Assembly: GCF_013408665.1 (NCBI RefSeq)
Contig: NZ_JACCCL010000004.1
Location: 36,634 to 100,633 of the forward strand
Direction of reading: 5' to 3'
Length of the DNA: 64,000 nucleotides
DNA from: Sporosarcina sp. JAI121
GTDB taxonomy: Bacteria > Bacillota > Bacilli > Bacillales_A > Planococcaceae
Made by a program: the position numbers and the translations under genes
The notes under the pieces: model-generated
The model's input: the letters and a program-made list of their open reading frames with translations, nothing else
Databases searched by the model: none
Told to the model about the DNA's origin: nothing
In this document: in pieces, positions 54,937-63,991 of the stretch
Layout: every line of letters starts with the position of its first letter
Position numbering within the stretch: position 1 is the stretch's first letter

Positions 54937-54972
54937 AAAGGGAGAGGTCTACCGGATTTCTCCCTTTTCTTT
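54937..54972 (+). terminator. Attenuating hairpin after the binding protein gene
   Basis: AAAGGGAGA / TCTCCCTTT stem then TCTTT. It lies inside the operon, so it may lower expression of the permeases relative to the binding protein. Confidence 0.65.
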
Positions 54973-55024
54973 ATCAAATAATGGGTACATACAAGTTGAT
55001 TGCAGAGTTGGAGGATGAAAAAAT

Positions 55025-56029
55025 ATGCTCAGCTACATTGGGAAAAGAATGCTGCAGCTCATTCCTGTCCTACTCGGAATGACGTTTCTCGTATTCATGA
55101 TTATCCGGGCAATTCCAGGTAATCCTGCGCAGATTATTCTTGGACAACAGGCGACTAAGGAGTCTGTGGAAGCGCTTACGATAAAACTTGGTCTGGATAA
55201 CCCATGGTATATTCAATACTTCAAATACCTTGGGAATCTATTTAAAGGCGATCTGGGCGAATCGATGAGAACGAGGGCGCCCGTGTCGGATGAGATTTGG
55301 CCTTATTTGGCGGCTACATTTGAACTTGCTCTTTTCGCCATCATCATAGCAATCATTATCGGCGTCAATGCTGGAATAATATCGGCATGGTTCCAAAATT
55401 CATGGTTTGACTATACGGCGATGATTTTTGCGCTTATCGGTGTTTCCATGCCTATCTTCTGGCTTGGTCTTATGGGGCAATGGGTTTTTGCGGTAGAAAA
55501 TCCGTGGTTGCCGACAGGGGGGCGTGAACAAGTACGTGATCCTGTCAACGCCATAACCCATCTCTATATAGTAGATACGATTATTCAAGGGCGTTTCGAT
55601 CAATTATGGCAAGTCTTCCGCCACCTAATATTACCGGGGCTAGCACTCGCTACGATTCCGATGGCAATTATTGCCCGGATGACCCGATCGAGTATGCTTG
55701 AAGTGATGCGTTCAGATTATATTCGTACTGCCCGTGCGAAAGGACAGAAGATGTTTTGGGTTGTCTATAAACATGCGCTCAAAAATGCCATCATCCCGGT
55801 GTTGACAATTATCGGTCTGCAAATGGGAATGCTGCTTGGCGGTGCAATTTTGACAGAAACGATTTTTGCATGGCCGGGAGTGGGTCGCTATATTTACGAT
55901 GCTATCGGATTCAGGGATTATCCCGTCATCCAGTCTGCAATTCTAATCGTGGCTCTTTTCTTTGTATTGATTAACCTGATTGTTGACTTGTTGTATGGTC
56001 TCATAGATCCGAGGATTAAATATGATTGA
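55025..56029 (+). CDS. Peptide ABC transporter permease (DppB type)
   Basis: A 334-residue permease with six helices. The N-terminal YIGKRMLQLIPVLLGMTFLVFMIIRAIPG is that of DppB/OppB (given over residues 4-32), and the EAA loop reads DYIRTARAKGQKMFWVVYKHALKNA. It forms the translocation pore with the DppC-type partner 17 bases downstream. GTTGGAGG precedes ATG. Confidence 0.92.
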   Translation: MLSYIGKRMLQLIPVLLGMTFLVFMIIRAIPGNPAQIILGQQATKESVEALTIKLGLDNPWYIQYFKYLGNLFKGDLGESMRTRAPVSDEIWPYLAATFELALFAIIIAIIIGVNAGIISAWFQNSWFDYTAMIFALIGVSMPIFWLGLMGQWVFAVENPWLPTGGREQVRDPVNAITHLYIVDTIIQGRFDQLWQVFRHLILPGLALATIPMAIIARMTRSSMLEVMRSDYIRTARAKGQKMFWVVYKHALKNAIIPVLTIIGLQMGMLLGGAILTETIFAWPGVGRYIYDAIGFRDYPVIQSAILIVALFFVLINLIVDLLYGLIDPRIKYD

Positions 56030-56046
56030 GGAAGGGGGAAGTGTAA

Positions 56047-56943
56047 ATGTCTGAATTTGTACCTAAAGCCGATGGAATAGCAGTAATGAAAGTTGAGAAA
56101 ACAGTTGGACCTTGGCGTGAAGCTTGGAATGGCTTCAAAAAAAGTAAAGTGGCCGTTGTTGGTATGTGTATCGTTTTATTTTTTATTTTACTGGCAATTT
56201 TCGGTCCGTTAATTGCACAAGAAGGTATTAACGACCAAGTGTTAAAAGACCGGCTTCTCCCTCCCTCCAGTGAGTATTGGCTTGGAACGGATGACCTTGG
56301 AAGAGACATTCTTTCGCGTATCATATACGGTGCCCGTATTTCCTTATGGGTTGGATTCTTTTCTGTTATCGGATCGGTAGTCGTAGGGAGTGCGTTGGGT
56401 ATCATTGCGGGTTATTATGGACGCTGGGTTGATACGATCATTTCGCGTATTTTCGATATCATGCTTGCATTTCCTTCTATATTATTGGCCATTGCAATTG
56501 TTTCAGTACTTGGGCCGAATCTGCGGAATGCATTGATTGCGATTGCGGTCATCAATGTACCGAACTTCGGTAGGCTTATACGGTCTAAGGTGTTAAGTAT
56601 TAAAGAAGATGAGTATATTACTGCTGCCAAGGGAATCGGTATGAAAGATGCGCGGATTTTAGTTTCCCATATTTTGCCCAATTCGATGGCGCCGGTTATT
56701 GTTCAGGGGACGCTTGCGATTGCTACGGCAATTCTCGAAGCGGCTGCATTAGGTTTTTTAGGACTTGGTGCACAAGCGCCGATGCCAGAGTGGGGGAAAA
56801 TGTTGGCCGATTCAAAAGACTTCCTTCATTCAGCCCCGTGGACAATGATTTTCCCGGGCCTGGCAATTATGCTTACCGTACTGGGTTTCAATTTAATGGG
56901 AGATGGGTTGCGTGATGCGCTCGATCCTAAGATGAAGAGTTAA
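56047..56943 (+). CDS. Peptide ABC transporter permease (DppC type)
   Basis: A 298-residue permease. It has the OppC N-terminal domain (WNGFKKSKVAVVGMCIVLFF, then HWLGTDDLGRD-like YWLGTDDLGRDILSRIIYGARISLWVG), the EAA loop EYITAAKGIGMKDARILVSHILPN, and five to six helices. Last gene of the operon, which ends in a strong terminator. GAAGGGGGAAG precedes ATG. Confidence 0.92.
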   Translation: MSEFVPKADGIAVMKVEKTVGPWREAWNGFKKSKVAVVGMCIVLFFILLAIFGPLIAQEGINDQVLKDRLLPPSSEYWLGTDDLGRDILSRIIYGARISLWVGFFSVIGSVVVGSALGIIAGYYGRWVDTIISRIFDIMLAFPSILLAIAIVSVLGPNLRNALIAIAVINVPNFGRLIRSKVLSIKEDEYITAAKGIGMKDARILVSHILPNSMAPVIVQGTLAIATAILEAAALGFLGLGAQAPMPEWGKMLADSKDFLHSAPWTMIFPGLAIMLTVLGFNLMGDGLRDALDPKMKS

Positions 56944-56944
56944 G

Positions 56945-56996
56945 AAAAAATGTCCCGCAAACCGTTGAAATCATCGGCTTGCGGGACATTTTTTAG
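56945..56996 (+). terminator. Terminator of the peptide ABC operon
   Basis: Perfect 16-bp stem AAAAAATGTCCCGCAA / TTGCGGGACATTTTTT with an 18-base loop. Confidence 0.92.
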
Positions 56997-57067
56997 TTAA
57001 GAAAGTATAGGATTTTAATTTAGGGCGTTGACTATATAAATTGAAATAAAAAATAACTTCTAAATAA

Positions 57068-57162
57068 GCTTCGGCGCTTTGTGGATGCCTCCCGCGATAA
57101 GCCAGAAAGAAGCTCACTTTCAGTCTTATCGCTCCGGCTACCACTAAGACGCGCCTACGCTG
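57068..57162 (-). repeat. Long-hairpin dispersed repeat, copy C (covarying)
   Basis: On the minus strand AGCGTAGGCGCGTCTTAG...AAAGCGCCGAAGC. Its stems differ from copies A/B by paired changes: GCGATAAG/CTTATCGC in place of GCCATAAG/CTTATGGC, and GTGG/CCAC in place of GGGG/CCCC. The inner stem is GAAAG/CTTTC in place of GACGAC/GTTGTC. Confidence 0.85.
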
Positions 57163-57327
57163 GATAGTCTGTTTAAGAATGCGCATTGTAATGCGTCTTC
57201 AGCGAAATAAAGTGTTATCGAATTTTAATCAATTTAAAATCTCAGCATATACATCCCGAATCCACAATCCTTATATCAATTCTCTATTAGTGGAATTTCC
57301 TCGTACAAGCAATATACCAGGGGAAAA

Positions 57328-57359
57328 CCAGCGAAAGGGATCCCCAAGCGCCGAAGCGT
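57328..57359 (+). repeat. Short form of the hairpin repeat (hairpin deleted)
   Basis: CCAGCGAAAGGGATCCCCAAG followed by CGCCGAAGCG: the left end of the long form joined directly to its right end. The surrounding 57163-57450 has no gene. Confidence 0.6.
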
Positions 57360-57450
57360 GTAAAATAGGCAATCCTTATTCCTGTTCTATAATAGTGAAC
57401 TTTTCAATGTCTCCAATAGACGTAGGGAGAATCGGTACCCACCGCCATTT

Positions 57451-58533
57451 TTAATAAATTTCATCTGTCAGTTTCGAGTTCACTTTGTTGTTATGATATT
57501 GCTGGAACAATACGATCAGCTTGTCAAAATGTTCAAGTTGTTCCTCGTAATTAAAGATGGACGACAAGATATGCAGGAGGTGATAGGCGGAAAATTCCTC
57601 TTCTTCCTTCGTGAGGGCGATCTCCTTTGCAAATATCTCCATCACTTCATAACGCTGGATGTATTCTTCATTCGGACTGGTACTTACTGCATCGGATTTC
57701 AGTTTACCAACGAACTTCAGATGAAGCTGTTCATGATAGGTGAGCAGTGCGTCGAGACGTTCCTGCACCATCATCCGGAAATGTTCCGGCAGATCAGTCA
57801 GTTCATTTTCAAACTGATGAAGCTTCCTTAACACATCGTAACTGCTTCTTGAAGTGGCAACCATCTGTCTGTAAACAACAAGCTTTCTCGCTTTGTTTCG
57901 TGTGTTTTTCTTGAAGTAGCTTCGTTCTTCTTTAAATAACGTATAGAGCTGATCGACCTGTGTAAGACGTTCCTTTAATTTATTCAATGATTTCTTTGTA
58001 GCAATATGTTCGGATGCCTGTCTTCCGGCCAGTCGGGTCCAACGAATGATTTCGTCTTGTGCCTGATGGATGGATTCAAATAATTTCGTTTCATATTTCG
58101 GCGGCATGAACAACAAGTTCACGACGAAAGCAGCCAGTATACCGATAATCATTGTCACGAATCTGAGTAGTGCGAATGACAGGAACTCATCGCCTTTAAT
58201 TTCCATGATGGCAATCATCACAACGAGAGCCATTGAAATCGATTTTTCAAGACCAAATTTAATCATGATCAATATGATAATGACTGCGGCAAGTCCTATG
58301 AAGACCAGTTGATTACCGAATAGGAGAACGAATAAAACAGCAACGACTGCACCAATCACATTACCTTGTATCTGTTCGATAATCGTTAGATAAGATCTAT
58401 AGATAGAAGGTTGTATCGCGAAGATGGCTGCGATGCCTGCAAATAAGGGATGCGGCAATTGCAAAACTTCTGCCAGGAACAATGCGAACACAATCGCAAT
58501 GCCCGTTTTAAAAATGCGGGCACCAAGTATCAT
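57451..58533 (-). CDS. ygaE: Aromatic acid exporter family protein (YgaE-like, FUSC type)
   Basis: A 360-residue protein with an N-terminal set of about six helices (GARIFKTGIAIVFALFLAE ... AIQPSIYRSYLTIIEQIQGNVIGA, in parts, the ArAE_1 domain) and a C-terminal cytoplasmic region of long charged helices. B. subtilis YgaE has the same place before hemL. Export of organic or aromatic acids is inferred from the family. AAAGGA precedes ATG. Confidence 0.87.
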   Translation of the reverse strand: MILGARIFKTGIAIVFALFLAEVLQLPHPLFAGIAAIFAIQPSIYRSYLTIIEQIQGNVIGAVVAVLFVLLFGNQLVFIGLAAVIIILIMIKFGLEKSISMALVVMIAIMEIKGDEFLSFALLRFVTMIIGILAAFVVNLLFMPPKYETKLFESIHQAQDEIIRWTRLAGRQASEHIATKKSLNKLKERLTQVDQLYTLFKEERSYFKKNTRNKARKLVVYRQMVATSRSSYDVLRKLHQFENELTDLPEHFRMMVQERLDALLTYHEQLHLKFVGKLKSDAVSTSPNEEYIQRYEVMEIFAKEIALTKEEEEFSAYHLLHILSSIFNYEEQLEHFDKLIVLFQQYHNNKVNSKLTDEIY

Positions 58534-58603
58534 AGGGGTTATCCTTTCGTTAAAACTATTTTCCGCTACTGTACCTTAACTAAACGGAGCGGTCAACCGT
58601 TCA

Positions 58604-59896
58604 TTAGAGTTGCAGTTCTTTGAATGACTTATCGACTGCAGCTAGTGTATCTTCAATATCTTTTTCAGTATGCGCAGTGGTTAAGAACCATGCTTCATAC
58701 TTTGAAGGAGCGAGATTGATGCCGTTTTTCAACATCAGTTTAAAGAACTTCGCGAACACTTCGCCGTCCGTTGCTTCGGCCTGGTCGTAGTTTTCTACTT
58801 TTTTGTCTGTAAAGAACAGCGTAAGGGCTCCTCCAAGGCGGTTTGTTGTCAGCGTGATCCCATGCTCTTTTGCGGATTTCAAAATGCCCTCTTCAAGAAT
58901 AGCACCTAGACGATCAATTTCTTCATAGATACCGGGCGTTTGCAGAACTTCAAGAAGGGCGATTCCCGCTAACATGGAAGCTGGATTTCCGGCCATCGTC
59001 CCAGCTTGATAGGCAGGTCCGAGTGGAGCGACTTGTTCCATTATCTCCTTTTTCCCGCCGTAACCACCGATTGGTAAACCGCCACCGATGATTTTACCGA
59101 ATGCGGTTAGGTCAGGTGTTAAACCGAGCAGATTCTGTGCACCGCCATAATGGAAACGGAATGCAGTGATCACTTCATCATAAACAATCAGTGCCCCTTT
59201 TTCGGCGGCAAGATCATGAACAAGTGGCAGGAACCCTTCTTTCGGCTCGACTATACCGAAGTTACCAACGATCGGCTCGACAAGAATGCACGCTATTTGG
59301 TCTCCCCATTTATCCATTGCATCCTTATAAGCTTCCGGATCGTTGAATGGTATTGTGATGACTTCTTTGGCGATCGACTCCGGTACGCCTGCTGAATCGG
59401 GCGTACCTAGCGTTGCTGGACCGGAACCTGCAGCAACAAGCACAAGATCAGAATGGCCATGGTAACAACCAGCGAATTTCATGATTTTTGTCCGCCCGGT
59501 GTATGCGCGGGAAACGCGGATTGTCGTCATTACCGCTTCAGTGCCGGAATTCACAAATCGGACCTTATCCATTCCAGGTATCGCTTCTTTCAACATTTTT
59601 GCAAACTTCACTTCATGCCGTGTAGGAGTTCCGTAAAGTAAACCTGTTTGAGCAGCTTTGACGATTGCTTCTGTGATATGTGGATGGGCGTGCCCCGTAA
59701 TGATCGGTCCGTATGCAGCGAGGTAGTCAATATATTTATTGCCGTCGACATCCCAGAAGTAAGCACCTTCCGCCCGCTCCATTACTGTTGGCGCGCCGCC
59801 GCCGACTGCGTGGTATCCGCGGGATGGGCTATTTACACCACCTACGATATGCTCGCAAGCTTCACTATAGATTTCTTCAGAGTTGGCTCTGTTCAT
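58604..59896 (-). CDS. hemL: Glutamate-1-semialdehyde 2,1-aminomutase (GsaB type)
   Basis: A 430-residue class III PLP aminotransferase-like enzyme. It shows [19 protein letters not shown] at the start, [40 protein letters not shown], and the PLP lysine in [18 protein letters not shown]. It converts glutamate-1-semialdehyde to 5-aminolevulinate. As the copy next to bcp-perR and outside a hemAXCDB operon, it corresponds to B. subtilis GsaB, a second isoenzyme. ATG 59894-59896 is chosen with GGGGGA upstream. Confidence 0.92.
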   Translation of the reverse strand: MNRANSEEIYSEACEHIVGGVNSPSRGYHAVGGGAPTVMERAEGAYFWDVDGNKYIDYLAAYGPIITGHAHPHITEAIVKAAQTGLLYGTPTRHEVKFAKMLKEAIPGMDKVRFVNSGTEAVMTTIRVSRAYTGRTKIMKFAGCYHGHSDLVLVAAGSGPATLGTPDSAGVPESIAKEVITIPFNDPEAYKDAMDKWGDQIACILVEPIVGNFGIVEPKEGFLPLVHDLAAEKGALIVYDEVITAFRFHYGGAQNLLGLTPDLTAFGKIIGGGLPIGGYGGKKEIMEQVAPLGPAYQAGTMAGNPASMLAGIALLEVLQTPGIYEEIDRLGAILEEGILKSAKEHGITLTTNRLGGALTLFFTDKKVENYDQAEATDGEVFAKFFKLMLKNGINLAPSKYEAWFLTTAHTEKDIEDTLAAVDKSFKELQL

Positions 59897-59929
59897 TTTT
59901 ATTCCCCCGTTCAATTGATTACTCCCTCT

Positions 59930-59958
59930 ATTCTAAACAAAAAGGTTCAAATAGCCAA
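59930..59958 (-). promoter_or_regulatory. Sigma-A promoter of hemL
   Basis: Minus strand TTGGCT (+ 59953-59958), 17 bases, TAGAAT (+ 59930-59935), 34 bases before the hemL start. Confidence 0.55.
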
Positions 59959-59963
59959 AGAAA

Positions 59964-59992
59964 TTGAAACTGGCGGCCGTGTTCTGTACGAT
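59964..59992 (+). promoter_or_regulatory. Sigma-A promoter of bcp
   Basis: TTGAAA (59964-59969), 17 bases, TACGAT (59987-59992), back to back with the hemL promoter. Confidence 0.6.
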
Positions 59993-60022
59993 TAAGAAAA
60001 GAATATATTGGAGGAATGGAAG

Positions 60023-60499
60023 ATGACGACACTTGAGGGGATGCACGCACCGGAATTTACACTGCCAAATGAGAACGGCGAAATGACTTCATTAAAACAA
60101 TACGCCGGGGAAAAATACGTAGTCCTTTATTTTTATCCGAAAGATTCGACTCCTGGTTGTACAACACAGGCATGTGATTTTCGAGATGCGTATGAAGATT
60201 TCAGCAAGCTAAACGCTGTTGTACTTGGGGTGAGTCCGGATAGCGAAGCTTCGCACGGGAAATTTATCGGAAAACATGGACTGCCGTTCTCCCTGCTAGT
60301 TGATGAAGATCACACGGTTGCTGAAAAATATGATGTCTGGAAATTAAAGAAGATGTTCGGTAAGGAGTATATGGGCATCGAGCGTTCAACATTCCTGATT
60401 GATCCGACGGGGACGGTCGTGAAGGAATGGCGAAAAGTGAAAGTGAAAGGTCATATAGAGGAAGCACTTGCTACACTGGAGCAACTAACACAGTCTTGA
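60023..60499 (+). CDS. bcp: Thioredoxin-dependent thiol peroxidase (Bcp/PrxQ)
   Basis: A 158-residue peroxiredoxin. The peroxidatic Cys46 sits in KDSTPGCTTQACDFRD, with the resolving Cys51 five residues later as in atypical 2-Cys PrxQ. GVSPDSEASHGKF and GIERSTFLIDPTG complete the fold. It detoxifies peroxides with thioredoxin as reductant, next to the peroxide regulator gene perR. ATG 60023 has GGAGG 8 bases upstream; the earlier ATG at 60008 overlaps it. Confidence 0.94.
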   Translation: MTTLEGMHAPEFTLPNENGEMTSLKQYAGEKYVVLYFYPKDSTPGCTTQACDFRDAYEDFSKLNAVVLGVSPDSEASHGKFIGKHGLPFSLLVDEDHTVAEKYDVWKLKKMFGKEYMGIERSTFLIDPTGTVVKEWRKVKVKGHIEEALATLEQLTQS

Positions 60500-60512
60500 G
60501 GGGGAATGGGTA

Positions 60513-61457
60513 ATGGTAGTTCTATTCACATTCGATATAAAGAAACATCAAGAAGAGGGGCTTATCGAAAAGTTTCCGGAAGTGACGTTTCATTTCAATA
60601 AAAGACCACGGGATACAGAAATTCAGGAGGCGACCATTATCGTGACATATGGCAGTGATATAGATGCTGCCCTGTTGGAGCAGGCGAAGTCGCTGGAATG
60701 GATCATGGTAGCATCAGCAGGTGTTGAAAAAATGCCGCTTGCTGAAATAGCTGAACGGAATATTACGGTGTCTAATGTACGCGGCATTCACAAAACACCG
60801 ATGGCTGAATCGGTTCTTGCGCATGTATTGGCATTGCGGCGATCGTTACCACTTATTTACGAACGACAGCAGGAGAAAGAGTGGGTTAGAAGAGTTGGTT
60901 CGACTGAGTTGAAAGGGTCGACCGCCATGATTTTGGGGCCTGGCGCGATCGGCTCTGAAATTGGCCGTCTTCTCCAAACATTCGGTGTCACGACAATCGG
61001 TTGTAATCGATCTGGCAAGGAAAGTGAATCGATGAATGAGACGATTAAGTTTGAGGCTTTGATCGGCAGACTGGGAGAAGCTGATTTCGTCATTTCCGTT
61101 TTACCGAGCACGGAGGAGACAAGAGGACTGATCACCGAAAATCATTTCATGGCGATGAAGGAAAATGCCGTTTTTATGAATTTCGGACGCGGAGACCTTT
61201 ATGAAGAGGCGGTTTTGATAGCGGCATTGAAAAAAGAAGAAATCGGGCATGCAGTACTTGACGTGTTCGAAACGGAACCCTTGCCCGCCGATAATGAATT
61301 ATGGGCACTTCCGAATTGCACGGTTTCACCGCATGTATCCAGTCTTTCAGGGAAGTATATAGAAAGAGCCCTCGGCATATTTGAAGAGAATCTGGAAAAG
61401 TGGCAACAAGGGGATCGCAGTCTAGCGAATTTAATTGACTTGAATCAGGGGTACTAA
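60513..61457 (+). CDS. D-2-hydroxyacid dehydrogenase family protein
   Basis: A 314-residue member of the D-isomer dehydrogenase family: NAD-binding LGPGAIGSEIGRLL, catalytic Arg in NFGRGDL, Glu in VFETEPLP and His in SPHVSS. It belongs to the group of uncertain substrate that resembles glyoxylate/hydroxypyruvate reductases rather than SerA. GAGGGGG precedes ATG. It starts 13 bases after bcp, so the two are an operon. Confidence 0.87.
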   Translation: MVVLFTFDIKKHQEEGLIEKFPEVTFHFNKRPRDTEIQEATIIVTYGSDIDAALLEQAKSLEWIMVASAGVEKMPLAEIAERNITVSNVRGIHKTPMAESVLAHVLALRRSLPLIYERQQEKEWVRRVGSTELKGSTAMILGPGAIGSEIGRLLQTFGVTTIGCNRSGKESESMNETIKFEALIGRLGEADFVISVLPSTEETRGLITENHFMAMKENAVFMNFGRGDLYEEAVLIAALKKEEIGHAVLDVFETEPLPADNELWALPNCTVSPHVSSLSGKYIERALGIFEENLEKWQQGDRSLANLIDLNQGY

Positions 61458-61506
61458 GAAGTATCAACTCCATGGATATAAAGAAGGCGACTATATAGCA
61501 CTTTAG

Positions 61507-61536
61507 TTGACATATGAACCCTATTTTAAGTACACT
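61507..61536 (+). promoter_or_regulatory. perR: Sigma-A promoter of perR
   Basis: TTGACA (61507-61512), 18 bases, TACACT (61531-61536), with a PerR box directly downstream. Confidence 0.75.
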
Positions 61537-61538
61537 GA

Positions 61539-61553
61539 TGATAATGATTATAA
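61539..61553 (+). promoter_or_regulatory. PerR box, autoregulatory
   Basis: TGATAATGATTATAA matches the PerR consensus TTATAATNATTATAA at 14 of the 15 positions counting N, and overlaps the transcription start region of perR, as expected for negative autoregulation. Confidence 0.82.
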
Positions 61554-61586
61554 AGTGAGAATCTTTATGAATAGAGGTGCATAGCG

Positions 61587-62030
61587 ATGTCTGAAGTGAG
61601 ATTGAAAGACGCGCTGGACACATTGAAAGATAGTGGGGTCAGAATCACTCCACAACGGCATGCGATTTTAGAGTACCTTATCTCTTCGGAGTCACATCCC
61701 ACGGCCGATGATATATATAAAGCACTTGAAAGCGATTTTCCCAATATGAGCGTCGCGACGGTATATAACAATCTTCGTGTATTCTTGAATGCGGGACTCA
61801 TCAAGGAACTGACGTATGGAGATGCATCGAGCCGTTTTGATTTTGTGACCCACGATCACTATCATATTATCTGTGACGATTGCGGAACGATTGTTGATTT
61901 CCACCATCCCGGACTTGAGGAAGTCGAACATCTTGCTTCTCATGTTACCGGATTCAAAGTGAATTCCCATCGTCTTGAAGTGTATGGTACATGTCCGATA
62001 TGTGCTTCACGCGTAGCCACTACAAATTAA
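61587..62030 (+). CDS. perR: Peroxide-responsive repressor PerR
   Basis: A 147-residue Fur-family repressor. By direct counting, His37, Asp85, His91, His93 and Asp104 (the regulatory Fe/Mn site that senses H2O2 by His oxidation) and Cys96, Cys99, Cys136, Cys139 (structural Zn) fall at exactly the B. subtilis positions. The DNA-binding helix is in [11 protein letters not shown]. The Asp at 104 marks it as PerR rather than Fur or Zur. AGAGGTG precedes ATG. It likely controls its own promoter and oxidative-stress genes elsewhere. Confidence 0.96.
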   Translation: MSEVRLKDALDTLKDSGVRITPQRHAILEYLISSESHPTADDIYKALESDFPNMSVATVYNNLRVFLNAGLIKELTYGDASSRFDFVTHDHYHIICDDCGTIVDFHHPGLEEVEHLASHVTGFKVNSHRLEVYGTCPICASRVATTN

Positions 62031-62034
62031 AAAA

Positions 62035-62077
62035 CGTCCGATACCCCTTTTGATGTAGAAGGTATCGGACGCTTTTT
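62035..62077. terminator. Bidirectional terminator between perR and ygzB
   Basis: Perfect stem CGTCCGATACC / GGTATCGGACG with A and T flanks. Confidence 0.9.
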
Positions 62078-62444
62078 ATTTGGAAGTGTCTTTAGCTTTG
62101 TTTTTCGGACGGTTATATGTTTCGTCAAACTCCTTGCCTTCTAATGAAGGGTCAAGTGTAAGAGGCTCACGGCAATGTCCGCACATATCCACACGGCCAA
62201 GCATTTTTGTGTGTTTGCCGCAATTCGGACAGAGGATTTGGACGGCTCGCGTGGACAACGATCCTATCCATGCATAAACGATCGTACTGCTAAGAATGGC
62301 GAGGACGCCAAGGAACATGAATATGAGCATGACAATCTCGTTTTTTCTGAAGAAAATCCCGATGTACATAATGACGACGCCTGCAAATATTAAAGCAAGA
62401 GCGAATGACCGTATCCTATTTATCTTATTTTTATAGGGTTTCAT
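62076..62444 (-). CDS. ygzB: UPF0295 family membrane protein (YgzB-like)
   Basis: A 122-residue protein with two membrane helices (about 12-30 and 36-60) followed by a zinc-ribbon-like [20 protein letters not shown] (two CxxC pairs) and a charged tail. This is the UPF0295/YgzB layout. Function unknown. It has the same neighbours (perR, ygxA) in B. subtilis. GGAGGT precedes ATG. Confidence 0.92.
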   Translation of the reverse strand: MKPYKNKINRIRSFALALIFAGVVIMYIGIFFRKNEIVMLIFMFLGVLAILSSTIVYAWIGSLSTRAVQILCPNCGKHTKMLGRVDMCGHCREPLTLDPSLEGKEFDETYNRPKNKAKDTSK

Positions 62445-62571
62445 CCAACGTACCTCCTTGATATATCCTCAATTACTATATCATAAATTCCGATTTCTAC
62501 GTTATTTAACCGATTTAAATAAAGGATTTACTTTACTGTTCGTCGAAAGGAAATGGCAGGGAGGTGTATTA

Positions 62572-63435
62572 GTGGAACAGGTACTAAGACCAATTTATCA
62601 GGAGCGGGCAAGTTTTCCGGAGACTCTTGGTGTCATTCTTGTAGAAAAGAGAGGGAAAGAGGATCCGATAACAGATACATTCGATGCGATCCTACTCATC
62701 ATTACCGCCGACGATGAAATCCCTATCTTTACGAAGCATTATACAGACGGAAAAGAAAAAGCTGCGATGCATATAATTAGTGAAAAACAATTGCGGAAAT
62801 GGTTGGTTCTTGGCTCGAAACGTAAAGTCGTAGATTGGTTGTACTACGGAAAGGTCTACTTCGATCGAAATGAGTTCGTTGAAAAATTGAGAACGGAGTT
62901 GCAGGAGTATCCTTTTTGTGGTCGGGATATAAAAATGGGCCTGGAGTTTTCAAAACTTGTAAGAGGATATATGGAAGGTAAATCATTTTTTGAAGAAGGG
63001 AACTACATGGATGCTTACCATCACGTAGTTAAATCACTTCATCACCTCGCGAGACTTGCGGTTATTGAAAACGGATTGTTTCCGGAAGTGACGGTGTGGT
63101 CTCAGGTGAAAAAAATTGACCCTGCAATTTACAAACTATATGAAGAACTGATTATGAGTGAAGAGCCTTTGGAAAAGAGATTGGAACTATTATTTCTTGC
63201 GAGTGAATTTTTCATCCATAACCGGACGGCTGATGGTGCGCGACATATTAGGGATGTTATGGCAACCCGAGAATTGTGGACGATTCAGGAACTTCACGAG
63301 CATGAAGAAGTTCGGATGTATTCAATAGACCTTGAAGTGTTCATTGAGTTTCTTATTGAGAAAGGTTTCGTTTCTGTAGTCCAAAGCGACTCGAAAAATG
63401 AATTGATCTTTCACAGGGATTACAAAGTAGTGTGA
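62572..63435 (+). CDS. ygxA: Nucleotidyltransferase-like protein (YgxA type)
   Basis: A 287-residue protein. The N-terminal half has GVILVEKRGKEDPITDTFDAILLII (in parts), with the acidic strand of a nucleotidyltransferase fold but without a clear GS motif. The C-terminal half is helical (YMDAYHHVVKSLHHLARLAVIENG), as in HEPN/KNTase-C domains. This fits B. subtilis YgxA, which lies just upstream of an rRNA operon as here. GTG 62572 is the start with AGGGAGGTG upstream. Target unknown. Confidence 0.86.
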   Translation: MEQVLRPIYQERASFPETLGVILVEKRGKEDPITDTFDAILLIITADDEIPIFTKHYTDGKEKAAMHIISEKQLRKWLVLGSKRKVVDWLYYGKVYFDRNEFVEKLRTELQEYPFCGRDIKMGLEFSKLVRGYMEGKSFFEEGNYMDAYHHVVKSLHHLARLAVIENGLFPEVTVWSQVKKIDPAIYKLYEELIMSEEPLEKRLELLFLASEFFIHNRTADGARHIRDVMATRELWTIQELHEHEEVRMYSIDLEVFIEFLIEKGFVSVVQSDSKNELIFHRDYKVV

Positions 63436-63489
63436 TAGGCAGCTTATATAGAACGAATTAAAATGGTCCTATATAAGCTGGGCATATAA

Positions 63490-63590
63490 TCAGCGTAGGC
63501 GCGTTATAGAGGACAGCCGGAGTCGTAAAACTGATAGCGAAGCGGTCAGGCTTATGGCGGAAGGCATCCCCTTAGCGCCGAAGCGGATTG
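63490..63590 (+). repeat. Long-hairpin dispersed repeat, copy D
   Basis: CAGCGTAGGCGCGTTATAGA ... CCTTAGCGCCGAAGCGG. The main stem is degraded to GTCGTAAA/CTTATGGC, with two G-T pairs and one mismatch. It lies between ygxA and the rRNA promoters. Confidence 0.75.
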
Positions 63591-63627
63591 TCAGAGGTTT
63601 TTTATTTCGCTTTTTATATTAATCTTG

Positions 63628-63657
63628 TTGACAAAAGAATGTCGAACGTGTTATTGT
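63628..63657 (+). promoter_or_regulatory. rRNA operon promoter P1
   Basis: TTGACA (63628-63633), 18 bases, TATTGT (63652-63657), about 340 bases upstream of 16S. Confidence 0.75.
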
Positions 63658-63718
63658 AATTAAGGTCGCTTGAGAGGCAAACTTAAAACAACTTAAAAAA
63701 AGAAGTTTTAAATAAAGC

Positions 63719-63747
63719 TTGACTCCAGAACCATACGGTGTTAAATT
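63719..63747 (+). promoter_or_regulatory. rRNA operon promoter P2
   Basis: TTGACT (63719-63724), 17 bases, TAAATT (63742-63747). Tandem promoters 90 bases apart are typical for Bacillus rRNA operons. Confidence 0.75.
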
Positions 63748-63754
63748 AGAGAAG

Positions 63755-63991
63755 TCGCTTTTAGAGGGCGGACGAAATTACAACGAATGTTAATCAACAC
63801 TTTAACTAATGAACCTTGAAAACTGAACAGCAAAACGTCAATGAAATACAGCGAGAGTGCTAACACACTTGAGCAAAACGTTTCTTAGTAAGTTGACCTA
63901 TGTCAGACGAAAAGAAACACAATCGAATCTTCGGATTCAGGGGAGGAATTCTATTCCTCTCCAGTCAGCAAGAAATGAGCTATTCATTTTC
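63755..63991 (+). other. Pre-16S rRNA leader
   Basis: Contains CCTTGAAAACTGAACAG, the sequence usually found in the leader and spacer of Bacilli rRNA operons, and a strong hairpin GGGGAGGAAT/ATTCCTCTCC (about 63940-63963). It is removed by RNase processing. Confidence 0.75.

Noticed and set aside
63490..63590. Insertion sequence next to the rRNA operon
   Set aside because: The segment is the fourth copy of the hairpin repeat; no transposase frame or target duplication is visible.
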